From Lycocorax pyrrhopterus obiensis (taxonomy: Eukaryota > Chordata > Aves > Passeriformes > Paradisaeidae), in contig JACSVZ010000002.1 of assembly GCA_014706295.1 (NCBI GenBank), forward strand, positions 106,636,547-106,700,546: a DNA stretch of 64,000 nucleotides, in the 5' to 3' direction. The notes beneath the pieces are model-generated. The model was not told the origin of the DNA and did not search any database. It saw nothing but the letters and a program-made list of their open reading frames with translations. The position numbers were made by a program, and so were the translations under genes. How positions within the stretch are numbered: position 1 is the stretch's first letter; each line of letters starts with the position of its first letter. Shown in pieces: positions 49,791 to 64,000 of this stretch.

Positions 49791-52700
49791 TTATGGTTCC
49801 ATTATTAAAGCTGATGAAAATAATCTTCTTTACTCGACCTCGCAATGCATTTATCATTTGCCTGCTTTTTATGGTTCTAATTTCACTGGCTCTTCCAGTT
49901 ATAGTCACAAAACACTCTCAAAAATGGACCCTGACACGGAAAGACATATGTGCACAGTGGGGATAAGGTTTGTGGAAAGAAGTAGAAACACAGTTTAATT
50001 AGAAACAGAAATAGAACGCAAGGTATAGCAAATTTTGTTTCTAAATCTGCCTCTTCTGACCACAATACACTGTGTGTGCTAAAATTCAGTTCTGCAGCAA
50101 GCACTACAAATCAGCCAGCCAGAGCACTTCAGCACTCCCTTGGCTTAAACCACATGAAAAGTCCCTCTTGACTTCAGCATCTACTCAAGTGTCACAAGCT
50201 AAGCACAAGCTTCACAGAAGGAAAAAATCAACCACAGTAAATCACAAGCCTCATTTATTAGCTCTGAGGGCCTACATACTGGAGATGGAGGAAGCAAGAA
50301 TATAAGGTATGGATATTGGTGACACTGAGAGGCTCTGCGTTCCAAACCTGGCTTTGCACAAGCCAGTGCTTGTGCTTTTTTCTGTTACACCTCTCGATCA
50401 GCATTCATTCGTATTCCTCACTCTCTCTATTATTTGCTGTTTGGTACCTGAGCTTTGTTTTTGACATTTCATGGGAAGACCTTTTATAAGAGGTTATAAA
50501 AGCTCTCCCCTTGCTACTAAGTTGACATGCACAGAATTTCCCTCTGCACCAGCAAATTGCAAAAATGGCTTGAGACGTTACTCAGTACACTGCAGATCAA
50601 GTAGAGGTTCTTTAGTCACCAAAAAATCAAAAGTAAAGGAACTGGCGGCCTCTGTTTTAAACAGGCACGTCAATTTTGTCCCCAGAACCTTTGGGTGTGA
50701 TAGTTAAGAACTGCATTTTTTATATGTCATTTTTCAAGTCCCGTTACACACTGAGACGTACTGAGTGCCCCTACAACTTTTTTCCTTAAGTATATTTTCC
50801 TCAAGCCAGCAAAACCCAAGCCACCTCAGAAAAAACACCCATAAAACCAACCTTGCTAAAACTCCCAAACTCACTCCAATAGTCCAGGACAAAACCAACA
50901 CACCATTACTGCACTGTAATGTTATGATGCTGCTTCACAAGAGGTCAAGTAAAAACAAATAAAATAAATAAACTGTTAGCAGCTGAAAGGGTAGCAACAT
51001 CTGCCAGTTCAGTTTCACATGAAAAAATAGCTTCTCCTCTCAGTAGTGGAAGTATGATACTGTCATAGGCCAGTTAGAGAGTCCCTGACCAAAAGCTAGA
51101 TTTCAGCAACAACAGCAAATATCTGAAAGTGTTCAGCAAAAGAAAAGTGTGAACACAGTAGGGGAGGTAAAAGGAGAAAGAAGAGTGAAGAGGAGAAATC
51201 AAAAGAGATGTGATTCTTAATAAGAAGACATTAAAAAAATCATGATGTTAAAAACAGTCATGATAGAGACTGCTCCAGAAGAAAATGCACCCAAATAAAA
51301 GGGAATACAGTGCAGGAACAGTTGAAATTGGGGAATATTAAAGCAAATGCTGATGAACAAGCAGTGACAAAAGAGGAACAGCAGTGTTCAGCCTGAATTG
51401 GATGCCGAAGCAATTTGAATCACTGTGTTTACTCTCTCTCTTTTTTTTTCCTCCCCTTTTGTTTTATTAAATAAGCCACTTTGCTTATTCCAAGGGAAAA
51501 GAAAAAAAAGCATTCGACATTTCAGACATCTGTGAAGCTGAAAACTCTGTGAGGCCATCCAGGAACACTGTGGATATGTGGAACAGGGTTCAGTGAACAA
51601 AATGGATTTGCTCAGACTTCTGTGAATGTTATCGACCTCCACAAGAATGAAAATATTAAGATTAATGATTGCATCACGAGTGCTACACCACCAAATAGAT
51701 CAGGAGACCCTTGAACAGGTTTTAAAGAGACGAGCAGCTCTAATTCTGTTTCCTGCTATTTAAGACACGTGGGGTGTGGGGTCATGCTAACAGGTAACAA
51801 GCAATTTAGGAAGTGGATCACCTGGCTGGTGCAATTCCTTCAAACAGCATAGGGATCTTGAGGGCATTTTGAAAGACTGCAGTTGCTGATTGAAACACAG
51901 GGAAACCTCTTTCACTCATGGAAGTACAGAGCACTTCAGTGCTAGTCAGAGATGCACACTGTAATGTGTTTTGGCAGCTGAGGTAGAGGGCAGAGAGGGC
52001 CAAACACACATGCACGCACTGATAATGCAAGAAATCCCACTCATAATTCCCTCTACACTTCTCAGCCAAACAATTCTCCTTGCTCCTTTCAGTTCTGCAA
52101 GAGAAAAAGCCTCAGAACTATGATTCATACAAAACAGTGGAAAGGACGCAGCTTCACACTCTGCCTCAAAATTCAAGTAAGATTTACAGCATTTTCTCAG
52201 TTGAATTACAAAAGAGACAGAGACATTCCAGGTCACACACGACTTCTGAAAATTTAGACTAGGTAATGTGTAATTAACATGTAAGCATTATTTCATTACT
52301 AATTATTCAGAGGGCACAGAATTTAATTACACTTTCATTGATGATTATTGCATCCACCTTTTCAAATCCAATGGCTTGTGGAAAAGATCTGCACATAAAA
52401 ATTTTCAAATCTGACTTTAGTCAATGTGCAGCTATGTATCTTTTTTTTAAACAACAGTAATTTTTAATTGCAGAGCTGTTTTGCTTGTTTAGACGTACCA
52501 TGTTTCAGAGCTGCATTATACAATAAAATGTTATGCATTTGCAAAATTGCAGTGCACAGCTGTTTTGTTACTTATACTCCATCTTAAAATTGACTGGTTG
52601 GAAAATGAAGTTTGTCTGAAAACAATCACTTCTGAACTCATTTAAGCTTACAGAATTTGCTATGAAAGTCTCTCTTATTTGAGCTGAAAATGCGATTCAC

Positions 52701-53093
52701 TGGCTAAATAAATGCTACACTAAAACTGTAGACCAGGAAAAAAGGGTATTTTATTTTCATTCTTTTCTTGCTTGGTGGTTTTCAACCAAAAACCTAAAAA
52801 ATGTATATAAGGGCAAAAGACCCAAGCAAACATAGCTGACTCAAGCTAGAAGGTCAGTAAAGCTGGGAAACGGCTGCATGATTATCTTATACTGATTAGA
52901 AGCTGTAATTCTCAGAAAATAAATAATTATCCGAGATGCAAGTCAAACTAGTTCTGTGAACCGTCTTTGCTGAATGCGCTTTTAAAGAAGTAAAAGCACC
53001 AAAAGCTGTTTGCATAACCAGTTAATTAGGACAGGCTGCAAGCAGAGAGCTAGAGAGATTGCATTCAACAAAACTAGAAGTATAAGGGCACCA

Positions 53094-53115
53094 TCAGGTA
53101 AATCTCAGGTAAATC
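53094..53115. repeat. Tandem duplication of an 11-mer
   Basis: TCAGGTAAATC occurs twice in direct succession. Confidence 0.8.
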
Positions 53116-54708
53116 AGTAGCACGACTTATGGTGATTTCAAAAAGAGGAGACTTGGACCTCAAGAGTAAGGATGGAATTTGTTTCCTAACCAGGAACTCT
53201 TTCTACTAATGCTAGAGAGACATGTTAGAGAAATCGCTCAAAAATGATGGCTTTGGTGTTTATTTAAACAAAGAAAGAAAACTAAAGACGTGCCTTTAGG
53301 CCTGCATCATCACACTAAGTGATACATTCACAAGGGGTTAAGAGCAGGTGGTACTGATCCAGGTGACCACTCAGATGTGAAAGGAGGCAGGGGGAATCTT
53401 ACAGAAGTAGTTTTCCAGCAGAGAAAACTATCAGCTATAGCCAAATACTGAGGCCTGATATCGCAGGAGGGAATTTTGGCTAATGAGGGACAAGCCTCAG
53501 AAGCATGAGTCAGAGATCCCCTGCTACACCATAAAACGCCATAACACACCTACACCAAGATCTTCGTGTGGTAAGTTCAGATGGCAGTGGTTAGAGAAAA
53601 ATGCAGCAATTTTCTTTTGAAAAGAGTCTGGACTTAAATAGACATGCTTGCTAAATCAGAACACCCACCACACTCCAACAGTAGGTTACCAACTGTGAGC
53701 AAACCAGGGAATTGCCTATTAAATGCAAAAATCTGCCCTCTCTGTTTTGGCAACAAAACCTGGAATACTACCAGGCACTAAAGAATTAGACTGTCTCAAG
53801 GAAAAATAAGTAAAAACCGAAATGATTGCTGATGGATGTTAGCCCATGAAAATGCTCAGGACAGCTACAAGGAGCACAATCAACAGCTAACCTTTCACAG
53901 CCTCTCCCCCTACAACTACTGCAACACACTGAAAGGTTCACGTTGTCACTGGGCAGCAAATATAAATACACACCTTCTGATGAACTGGAATAAACACCTC
54001 TACGGATTTCACACAGAGGACAGGGCATGACCAGTATAATTAAGTAATTTGAAAATAGAAAAAAAAGCAGGTTTGGCAGGTTTTAAAGCACAGGACAGAA
54101 ATCTGTGCTTCTGCATTGTAATAGGCTATTTCTTCTCTCTAGGCAAATGTTTATGCTATTATGCCAGTCCATGGGATTGTCTCAAGATAACTAGTTCTTC
54201 TACATTCAGCACACAAATACATTACTCCATTTTATTCCTATACAAACAGCAATTTCCCACTATTACAAAATGAGCATACAATGAATCTCATATTCACCGT
54301 ACTCCCACAGTGCCTCTTCTTTATACAGAATGAATACAAAACGTGAAAGAATTAAGCTTGTGTGGTCAACTCATATTCTAACACCTTTTGAGTACTTGAA
54401 AAATAAATGTCCCCAACATTTTATAAATAGATAACATTCAAATATGTATAGATAAAATTCAGAGTCCTCTTATTTTTGTATATATACACACATGAGGTTT
54501 TAAGGAAAAGCTAAAAAATGTGGTGCCATTTAAGACAAAATGTCCATAGCAACTTCCCCTTCTTTTCTCTGCTAGAAAACTGTAATTATAAGCTTAATGC
54601 CATATCCAATGTTTTGTATATTTTTTAAGTACAGCACTCAATACAAAAGTCCATTTCAGGTCTAAAAATCTTGGTATGGTACTATAAAGCCATTAACTCT
54701 ATATTAAA

Positions 54709-54740
54709 TTATACCACATTTCATTTATACTACATTTCAT
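54709..54740. repeat. Tandem duplication of a 16-mer
   Basis: TTATACCACATTTCAT is followed directly by TTATACTACATTTCAT, one mismatch. Confidence 0.85.
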
Positions 54741-57700
54741 TTTAGCTGTGATGGCGCAGTAATTACTACTGATTGTTTCTGATCTCTCACATATGAAAAA
54801 GCATGGCTGGTGAATTAGTGATGATAACCAAAAATGAGAAGCAAGGGCATTTATACTTTTTCTTTGTACACCATTCAATTGTTATTAAAAAAATCCATTA
54901 TGCTCTGTATTTTACTACATAAGGCAGATACAACCCATTAAATATATCTTTTACTTTCTCTCCTTTTTTCAACAAAGATCACAAGATATTATCATATTAC
55001 CTTTTCTCTCTCACTGCACCGCCAGGCTCTGGCCAGCCAATTCTGAATTTGCTTTCACTTTCAGACATTTATCTGCATACAGTTAGGTGAAAGGTATTAT
55101 TAATCATATCCTGTTGCTAGGCTACTTGGAGATGTTCATTTAAGCTTAATGTTTCTCTTTGTTATAAAGTGCCATGAGGAACACACAGACCTGAGACAAG
55201 AAAACTACCTTGCAGAAACTGCTTAAAAAAGAAAATAATATCAAGGCTCTCATAACAGAATACACATTAACAAGAAAAATAATTTAAAAGACCCCAAGTA
55301 TAGACTACAGTTTGCATAGTAGAGCTTCGTTTTAACATGAACCTTTTAGATAACTGATGCACAATAAGAATTAAAGCATAGATTTAATGTTCAGCCTCAT
55401 AGCTGTTGGAAGAGCTTTAAAGACACTACAATGCCTTTATTAGAAATAATTCTGCAATGAGAGCATTGTCTAATATTCAGTAAAATGAACAGAAATGTAT
55501 GAATCACACATAATTTAAAGAAAAATACCATATACGCCCATGTAAATGAGCATATTATTTATAAGGTTTTTGGTTCAAGCTTATGTGAAGATTCAACACC
55601 TCTGCATAAAGATTCATATCCACATCTACAAAGAGTTACCAAGGACTTGACACGGGCTTAAGTTACATGCTACAAAGTTCTGTGTAACAAAAGAGATGAA
55701 GTAGTACAAGAGTGGGATGTGACTTAAATGGCTCTTTTAACCTAGTGAGTAGCAGTCGTTCAGTGGAATTGGAAAACATGAAGCAAAATCCTAGTAAAGA
55801 CAAGGCCATGTATAATTTTACTCCGAGAGAGCAGGATGAAGTTCTCTGACTCTCTCAAAGTCTCTATACAACCAGCTACCTCATTTAAAAATCTGCAAAA
55901 GGCCTTGTCTATGTTACAGCTTCAATCACGTTAGTGAACTGAAGCAAGACAGTCCAAATTGTTTCCTTTCCACTCTGTTCCAGCTTGTCTGAAAAAAAAA
56001 AGGATGTGCTTGAATGACTTTCCAAGTATTTTGGAATACTGATAGTCATTTTGATTCTGTGTAGGATCCCTTTCCATGACTGAAGACAGAAAACATCCAC
56101 TTTGAGAGTATCAATATCTGGTGCACACACTCTTTTGGAAATTTGGTTGTAGCCCTTAAAAACATATAAGCAGCAGCACCCACTCAGCACAGTGGTCCCT
56201 CATAACTTCCTAATCCATCCATTCTGTTGAAATGCAAAAATTCTGAATACCAGCATAGACTGGCAAATATTCTCTATTTCTGGGGAAAGTAAGCCTTTTT
56301 CTGAAGTTCTGATCTGCAAGCTAACACAGCACTTTGACAAAATGACAGTAAGCAGTGTTACAGAGTTTTCAATACAGATTCCTGGCTTGGATACTGGTTA
56401 TCACCAGAAACACACGAGTGCAATGATGAAAGTAGTCTTCACCCTTCACAGAGTTAAGAAAACAAAAAATGTTTTTTTTAAGAGACCAGCAGTGACACTG
56501 GACTCCTTTTTTAACTCCTGCTACCTTGGTGCTTTCCATGTAACAGCTGCAAACAATGCTCTTCCTGATTCTTCATGTGAAAAATAGATGCAAAATACTT
56601 CTGGAAGACATACTGCAGTGCATTGATATGTCAGTAAAACAAGAGTACAAAAATGGCTGTAGTATAGAAGAGTAAGTAATTTTCTAGAGTTTCCTTTATT
56701 AGAGACATTATTTACAATTAACTTTCATTTCTGCACTAATATTATAGGCATAGAAAGTTTTGCATTCAACGTTTTCAGAAGTGCTAAACATTGGATTTTT
56801 AAGTCCATAAGTAGAGATTTTTTTAAAAGTTGGATCTATGGCATTGGGGTTTGAAGTATGTACTGGTTAGCTTAAGAAGATTTTGTTTCAATCAATACTC
56901 AATTCTATCTATTCTTTGTGGAAAAAGACAATAAAATGTTGTCCAAAACAAACCTAAAAGCCAGCAGGTAGGTTTCCAGAACCAATTCTGGTCTAAGATT
57001 CCTAACTGCAGTCATGTTTTCCTATGAGAAGGCTGAGATGAAGCCAAACAGGCAATGCTGCTGACAAAGCCAGTGCTGCTGATATCATCATAAGATCCAG
57101 GACAAATTACATCATAACTTTTAAAGCAGAAAATACGAGGACAAGAGTTAACTGAGAAATTTTTCATAATAGAAGCTTTTTTCCACTCATGTTTGGAGAG
57201 GCCCAAAACATGAGTGCAGCTGCTCTCAAGAGTAAACAGAACCACAGCGAACAAAACCAGGCAATGTCCTGGACATGACTAAAAGATTACACTGAAGCTG
57301 AACCATGACTACCACATAGTTAGGGAGATAGAGAAAGTCATGAGCCCTGAATGATTTCATGCTGCAGCAAGGCTGCTACTTACACACAAATTACCCGGTT
57401 TGAAGCTACCCCAAGGCATCTCCAACACAGGAAAGTCACTATTTGTGAATGTAATTTAGAGCACAGGGTAGTTGCCAAATATCTAGCTCCAAGCAACCTG
57501 GTGCCTTGCATCCTTCATATACAATTAAGTAAGTTTTGCAGCCCAAAGTAACACAAATATAAACATATCATATAACTGAAATTCCCCATATAAAAACTAT
57601 TTTGCATGCGATCCTATAAAGGTATCACTAGTTAGATTTAAAAAAGTAAGTTAGATTTGGTTTTAAAAGTGGATCTTGCCAACCTCAGAATGCTTTGTGG

Positions 57701-60700
57701 ATCAAACACTTTTATATAAATATCATTGCTGACATTGTACTAAAAGTTATATTGATGAAGACCTGTGCCTCTGTCACTATTTTCTATGCTGTTGTAAGTG
57801 TTGTACCAGATAGTCATTTCTTCAATGAGGATCTATTTTGCTTACAATCTTACAAATAAATTGTTCTGACACTCCAGCGTTTTAAAAAATTAATTTAAGA
57901 AAGACAAGGTTCAGCTTCATTTAGAAGACCAAGCACTTTTTCAGAGAGAGAAAAACACTTAGGACAAACGTGGAACTGCTTTAAGTTTACAAGACTATGC
58001 ATTCTGGTTTGGTAGTTCTGCTTTAATAATGCTTTGTAGCAGTACTAACTCCACATTGCTACCCAAGTTACTTTTCCCTTTTACTTCAGATTTCAGCTGG
58101 GTAGGGGAGTTAAAAAAAAAGACGAAAACAAAACACCCCTTCTTAAAATGAGGTACAATTTTAAAAAAGCCTCTGTTTTTACCTTGTCACAGTTTTTTAA
58201 AGAAAAAGTGTAACTTAATATTCCACTTGTAAGAGTTAAAAAGGATAGCTGTGAATGTATAACCCAGTTTTAGTTTTGAAGTTGACAACAAATGCATTAT
58301 GGCAATTACATCTCACCAGAAGGAAAAGAAAAACATAAAGAAATAAGTAATTTTAAAATCGAGCTCAGCCTGGTGGTCTGATAACCACAGCTGCCACACT
58401 CATGATGTGAAACATACCTGTCCACATGCCCTGATCTCTCAACTCTTGTAATAGGAAGAAATTCCATGCTTCTGTACAGCAGAGGGAAATTCTTACCACA
58501 TAGATAACAGCCCTACCATTTAATTTCATACTCTTTTCCTGGGTTTCTACTCCCACTTCGAGAAAACTACTTGATATCCCTGTTTTTTGGCCTGGCCTTC
58601 CTTTTCCGAATTGCCGCCTCTGTTTTTCCCACCAGATGTACTGGACAGGTCAGCTGATCTTTGGAAAGCCAAAGAGTAATTCTTGCTGGTATAGTGGGCA
58701 ACCAGCCTGGATCCAGGGTAAAACTTTTCAAAGTTTTACAATGTTAAGTTAGAGGCTGGTCCCCTCCACTTCAGTAGCACCCTGCTTCCTGTGCGGGAAG
58801 AGCTAAACAGCTTTTATTGGAAAGGGTTTACTAATTTGGACAATGGAACCTTAAGATTCTGTATGCAGATTTTTCATCTTGTTCTCTAAATTTAGGTTTT
58901 TTGCTACCACACCATCTTACAATTGTGGCAACTGTTTCATCAATAAGGCATTAGGGTGGCAGAGACTGAGATGACAAGAGCACTTCAAAGAGCAGGTGCT
59001 GCGAAACCAAGAAACATCAGTTTGTCAAGAAGCAGCAATATCAACGAAGTCGCATCCTGATGTACGGCACCCTAACTAAAGCATGCAGGGCGGATTCAGT
59101 GAATGACACACTTGCTGTAGCCTCAGCACCCCCAAATACAATAGAGAGAAAGCAGTGGATAGTTTCCTCCCCCGCCAGAAGGTAATTTCTTCTCATCCTT
59201 CAGCGCCCTACATGGGGACCACACCAGTGAAGCACTGTCACATGGAGTCTTCTGTAGCCCATGAACATTGTGGTAACTTCTGTATCCCTCCAGAACTACT
59301 CAACTTATGGCCAGGGGCTTCTCAAAAAAGCATCCCTCAATCAAGTGTATGTCAGGGTGATTTAAAGCTAACTGAAATTAATTTCCTAATGAACATGTAG
59401 CTCTTTAAGAAACCAAACACACCGCGTCTACTATTTCATCTAATGAGATGAATTATTAATGGAATTAATGAGTAATCTCCCTACTGCTCGTATTTTTAAC
59501 GACCAGACCTTTTTACTCCCACACTCAGCTGCTTACAACACTATGCTGAGCATGCAGTTTTAGTGATCACTTCTACAGTTTAATGTCCTACCTGCAAGGA
59601 CTCAATTTTGTGCTAACACCTACTGCACTGAGGTTCTCCACACAAGTAATGATGCCTTATTTTCATGACACACTTCTCATCCTACAATTGACATTCAACT
59701 TTTTGCTGTTCACCTAAAAATGACTACTTGCTCTTTCCTAAGGGCTAAGAACAGCTTTTGTTTCACAGGCATCATGGAGACATCTTTCCACCTTTGTTGC
59801 TCTTTATGCTCCTCATTTAACCTCATACTTCTACTTCCTGTAACAATGCATTCAGTCTTCACGCACAAGCCCTTTCCTTGTGGGTAGGCTTTGTCTAACA
59901 CATTCTCATTTCTCCCATAGTACACTTCAGATCGATTCCCTTCACTCTTTCTTGGATATACAGGAGCCTCAACACCTCCTGTCTTGCTAGCTCAGTGCAT
60001 GAAGTCTCAGTTTCCTGTAACAGAAGTAAGATTTTTAGCTAATACCACCAGTGGATTTTCCAGAGCTACAGTCCATGCCCATCTTACAGCAACACCCAGA
60101 TATCTTGGCGTGCTCCAAGTTTGAGAAGTGTTTCTTTTCTTCTGCCCTTAATTGAAAATGAGTTATCTAAAATACAGTTTGTCCTTCTTAACCTTTGTTA
60201 TCTTCATCCCTCATGAAATATGTCTCCTCATCTGGAAAACTCCTTCTGCTTGAATTCCGCTCTGGTTCCACCTGACAGCATCCCTTTGTATTTTCCATCC
60301 AAACAACCTCTGGCTCAAGAGATCTGGCCTTGAGATATGGCATTTGAGCTCTGATGGCTGTGCACGACTGTTCATACCAGAATAATTGCAGTCTGAGCTG
60401 ATGATTATACTCTAACCCATAAATATTTGTTATTAACAGGCAGAGGACTGTAACAGAACCCTTCCACATAGTAAAACAGACGAAGAAAAGATTTTTATCT
60501 CTGCAGGACTCTACAAGTTTTAGGACATGCTTTGAAACACACTTTAGTTTCAATTATTGCTAACTGCAAAACATGGAGGTCATAGCATGGGCTATATATC
60601 TTCAAAATGTTTATTGAAATAGCATTGATGACTAACTTAATTAGTCATAGCTGCAGTGCTATTTTTCTCCTGATTATTTCCTTCTTCCATACATTTTCAG

Positions 60701-62352
60701 ATTCACAGCCATTTTTTTCAGCACTCCTCTGCAGAAATTCTACAATTCATTAATAGCAACGAAAATGCATAAAGAGCAAAGATTTTCAACTTTTCTAGAA
60801 TTTTTTCCGTAATAGCATCCACCAATCTGTGCACCAAATAAGTGGAACAAAAAATAGGACTCAGTCTGATTAAAAGTACTTTTTAAAGGAAATTTCAAGA
60901 ATCAACATCTATGTTGCTGATACCTGCCTTCAGGTAATGTTTGAAACTGCTGAAAATCAAATATGCCAGTTGTAAATAGGTGTTATCAACAAACTTCTAT
61001 AGTGTTCTGCAGAATTTTCCAAGCTGAGAGTTTCCACTGCTGTGATAGCAAAAAACACAGAGATTTAGAAAAAAACAACTCTGAAAAATAAAGTACTGCA
61101 AAAATACAACTCAAAAAAATGGTATATATAAATTAGAAGCAAACTTTCCAACACACCTAGTCCCCTATAGACTGTTGAAGACATTCTGACACGTATGAAG
61201 GGGAAGAACAATAAAACAAGAAAAACAACTAACAGCACATTAAGAAATCCACTTTTTATATTATGGCTCAGCTGTTCCCCAAAGAGGGAAAAGGCTGTGC
61301 CGCCATCTTCTGAAGGAAAGAAAGTGGGAGACTTGTATTCTGAGGTTTCAACACCCAGTTAGGAATTTAGCAACTGAGAAACTTCATGCCCATGTATAGG
61401 CAAACATGAACTCTGTTGTCTTTTGCTTCTCAGGTTTCTTTTAAACATGGGTATGATTTTTAAGGTGATTTAGATCTCAAGTGTCTTGGAAAGCCTGACT
61501 CACTACTAAGAAGTTTTACCCAAATTACGTAATTTTAAGATGCCAGAGTATTGAATGCAGAAATTATTTATGTTTGGAGACACAAAAAGAGTAAGAATAA
61601 AGAGTAATTGCTTTGTTTCTATATACCCTCACATTTATGCTCCAGTGGAGTTGCAGAGAAGCTTGGTAACACATGGAGAATGCAGGACAATACAACAAAG
61701 CATCTGCAGATAACTCCATCCCCATTTTCTGCTCTTTGGTTTTATAAGGAGTCACAAAAATACTTTACACTTCATTATTTCAATAGCACCTATGAGCAAA
61801 GTGTACTCTGTTTTTTCATGTCAGCCAACCAGCCATTAAACTACCAGAAGTTAAATCTTTTAATATCTTACATTCAGTTCTGCAGGCTCCATACATAAAG
61901 CAAGGGTGTGGGAGAACAAACCCTGCAATTACTAGCCAAAAGGAACAAAGCATACTTCTGTCTGCCAGCCTCTAACTCTTACATCACTTGCAATACTTCA
62001 CTTATTCTGTTTTTTTTAAAGAGTTAGAAACATAGCTGAAGCTATCTAATGCTTGATAAGGAATAAACACTTTCCTTCAGTAGGCATGACAAGATAATGA
62101 ACTATACTTGTACACAAAATAAAAAATAAAACAAATCAGTGAGGAGTTTTAAGTTATGGATGCACCAGAGCAGAGAAAATAAACCATGAACATTTTGTGC
62201 TAAACCCAAGCTGATCCGGAAAGAAAAGTCGGAAAGTTGGAAAAAAGTTTTCCGTCTCTCACCTACTACCAAAAAGATCTTCTCTTCACAGTACCCTGAG
62301 ATCCTACTGCATATCCAGGTCAAAGGAACAAGAAAGAGTGTAAAAAACAATA

Positions 62353-62382
62353 GTGTGTATATATATATATATATTTTTTTTT
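62353..62382. repeat. (TA)n microsatellite followed by poly-T
   Basis: GTGTGTATATATATATATAT runs into a T run. Confidence 0.9.
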
Positions 62383-64000
62383 CAAACCCACTACCAAATG
62401 TAAGAGGAAAAAGTCCCCAATGGCCCAGCTATTTTTGCTTTCTCATGTTTGAAACAGTTAATGGAATTTTCCTCCTACTCAGAATTAAATCTTCTTCTTG
62501 CTTGCCCATTTTTTGAATTAGGACAACTATTTCTACTTCCCACTTGTAGACCCAACACATCCAGTATCTTTGACACATTGTTCCATTTAGTGACCCTGTC
62601 CATCTCTCACCACCTTTTTTTCCAAAATGAGAATTATGGGGATTACCTGCAGAAAATGCCAAACTGCTGAGTTTCCCATGAACAAGCAAAACACATGGGT
62701 TTGTAGGAATAATATCTCCATTGCGTCCGCATGAGATGGCGTGCCCTACTGTACTGTTGCTCATTTCTGAGCACATTGGACACTTTCAAAACGATAAGAA
62801 ATCTACACACCTCTCAGCTACCTCAAGCTGACACCAAATGGCTGGTATTAGAAAAAGTTTGAAAATACTCAAAGCAAAACCCCACTCTAGTTCTAATTAA
62901 GGTCTGTGTGTGTAAATCCTCAGGATCATTTCATGCTCTGTAACTTAACAAATAAATTTATTCTGGCAATGGCTTCTAGGTACAGATTTGTCTGAACTTC
63001 AATACCAATGACAGTGGGCATTAAAATCCATATTTTCAGCTAGCAAGAAACCAGAAGCCCTGAAGACCTTTCACCTTACGTCACCAAGCTAATGATACAG
63101 AACTGGCAATAGGAAGCTGATTAGCTTCAGAGGTCAAATATTATCTTTAATTTAATGACAGAATTAGTTGTCCTGTGCAACAAACCAGGGCTTTATGATG
63201 ACATTACTTCCGACAGCACGAAAGGATACATACAGAGAGCCGTGCTTTGTATCTTTGACCACTAATAAGAATATAATCTTTTCCCCCCACTTTGGACTCC
63301 TTTTTTACTTTAGCTTATATTGTAAACATTCGCTTTTAAAGTCTTTTTGGTACAAAAGAAAGTCCTGGCAATAAATCATTACAACATTACCTCCAAAAAG
63401 GAGGTAGTTTGAGTCTCTCGGGTGCAGATAAAAAAAATGAAGGAAGTTAATGCGTTTAAGCTAACTTGCTCTCCTTTATTTATTTGTGCCTATTGGTTCT
63501 CAATATTTTCCTTCTCCTGCTTTAATATACCTTATTACACGTAGCTGTTGGAATTAAAATTATAAGAAAAGAACATTCTGCCTGAGGGATTGCAAGAGAA
63601 ATTTGAGAACAAAAAGAAACGGTGAATCTGTCAAGCTCAGATAAAAAGAATACTCAAAGAGTTATGGGTGGTAGTTTGGATATTGCACAGAAAATTTAAC
63701 AATTTTGTCTTGGGATGGTATTTCCTTGATAATAAGAAGTATCTGTCGTCATGTCAAATTGATGTGTTAAGACAAATTACCATCTCTCACACTGCATTTT
63801 CCACTGTCTTTACTCCACTCTTCAGAACAATCTTTCATACAATTGAGCAGTTTATAGCTCAAGTATGTAGAAAACATGAACAAATCCATAAATCTTTATA
63901 TGTGGCTCAAAAAACTCCCATCAAAAATAGGTCTACTTTGCTTTAGAGAATGAGAGGCAACAAAAAGGGAAATAGAACATGGCAAAAGCTTTTATGCAGA
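62383..64000. other. Presumed intron, nothing recognised
   Basis: No gene or repeat family identified to the end of the window. Confidence 0.45.

Larger units (their letters stand above)
49791..62352. other. Presumed intron, nothing recognised
   Basis: Low-GC sequence with no gene, RNA or known repeat family that I can support. Two tiny tandem duplications (53094-53115 and 54709-54740) are listed separately. Confidence 0.45.
20878..64000 (-). other. CHST9: Presumed upstream CHST9 intron (open at the window edge)
   Basis: No exon for the cytoplasmic tail and membrane anchor (expected to resemble NPKQVFLSVLIFG and LLLFMYLQVW) could be recognised on the minus strand up to 64000. No other gene is supported. 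The region is therefore best read as a large 5' intron of CHST9, a gene known to have very large 5' introns in mammals. An undetected short exon inside it remains possible. Confidence 0.5.

Noticed and set aside
49598..49966. 122-codon hydrophobic frame as a membrane protein
   Set aside because: It overlaps an AT-rich antisense CR1-like relic; hydrophobicity follows from T-rich codons.
50300..50400. Possible MIR around GTTCCAAACCTGGCTTTGCA
   Set aside because: Only about 20 bases resemble the MIR core and the flanks do not follow.
1..64000. tRNA or rRNA genes, CRISPR arrays, prokaryotic-type operons, endogenous retrovirus LTRs
   Set aside because: I looked for cloverleaf A/B boxes, regular spaced repeats, tandem same-strand ORFs and paired LTR ends and found none that I could support.

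Overview
The window is vertebrate nuclear DNA, almost certainly from a bird. It is AT-rich and CpG-poor, has no compact gene arrangement, and carries several 3'-truncated CR1 LINE copies with the avian CR1 tail (…GGTCCCTTCCAAC…ATTCTGTGAT). A few very old MIR and CR1/L3-like remnants are also present. Most open frames longer than 60 codons look like chance or are translations of these repeats.

The one clear gene is on the minus strand: the 3' part of CHST9 (N-acetylgalactosamine 4-O-sulfotransferase 2, GalNAc4ST-2). Its large terminal coding exon is at 4758-5855. It holds the whole Golgi-lumenal sulfotransferase domain with both PAPS-binding motifs. It is followed by a short 3'UTR with an AATAAA signal (minus strand, 4341-4336) and a GT-rich downstream element. 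I also find a 38-nt exon at 20840-20877. It has a textbook acceptor and donor, joins the terminal exon in frame, and matches the stem-region sequence expected just before it. The intron between them is about 15 kb. The exons encoding the cytoplasmic tail and transmembrane anchor were not found, so everything from about 20.9 kb to 64 kb is most simply read as the next large CHST9 intron.

Layout. 1-4.3 kb: intergenic, downstream of CHST9, with a CR1 tail and one unexplained exon-like minus-strand frame (392-643). 4.3-5.86 kb: CHST9 3'UTR and last exon. 5.86-20.84 kb: intron with a GAAA polypurine tract (about 9 kb), a CR1 tail (11 kb), a MIR followed by an inverted MIR (14.7-14.95 kb), and a 1.6-kb CR1 composite with an inverted piece (15.5-17.1 kb). 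20.84-20.88 kb: small CHST9 exon. 20.88-64 kb: presumed intron with a minus-strand CR1 tail (27.2 kb), an ancient CR1/L3-like ORF2 relic (32.7-33.5 kb), another on the minus strand (49.6-49.8 kb), and scattered microsatellites.

I see no operon-like system, CRISPR array, RNA gene or new multigene system. The most useful results are the small CHST9 exon, the unusual stem of the terminal exon, the CR1 and MIR composites, and the unexplained exon-like frame near the left edge.
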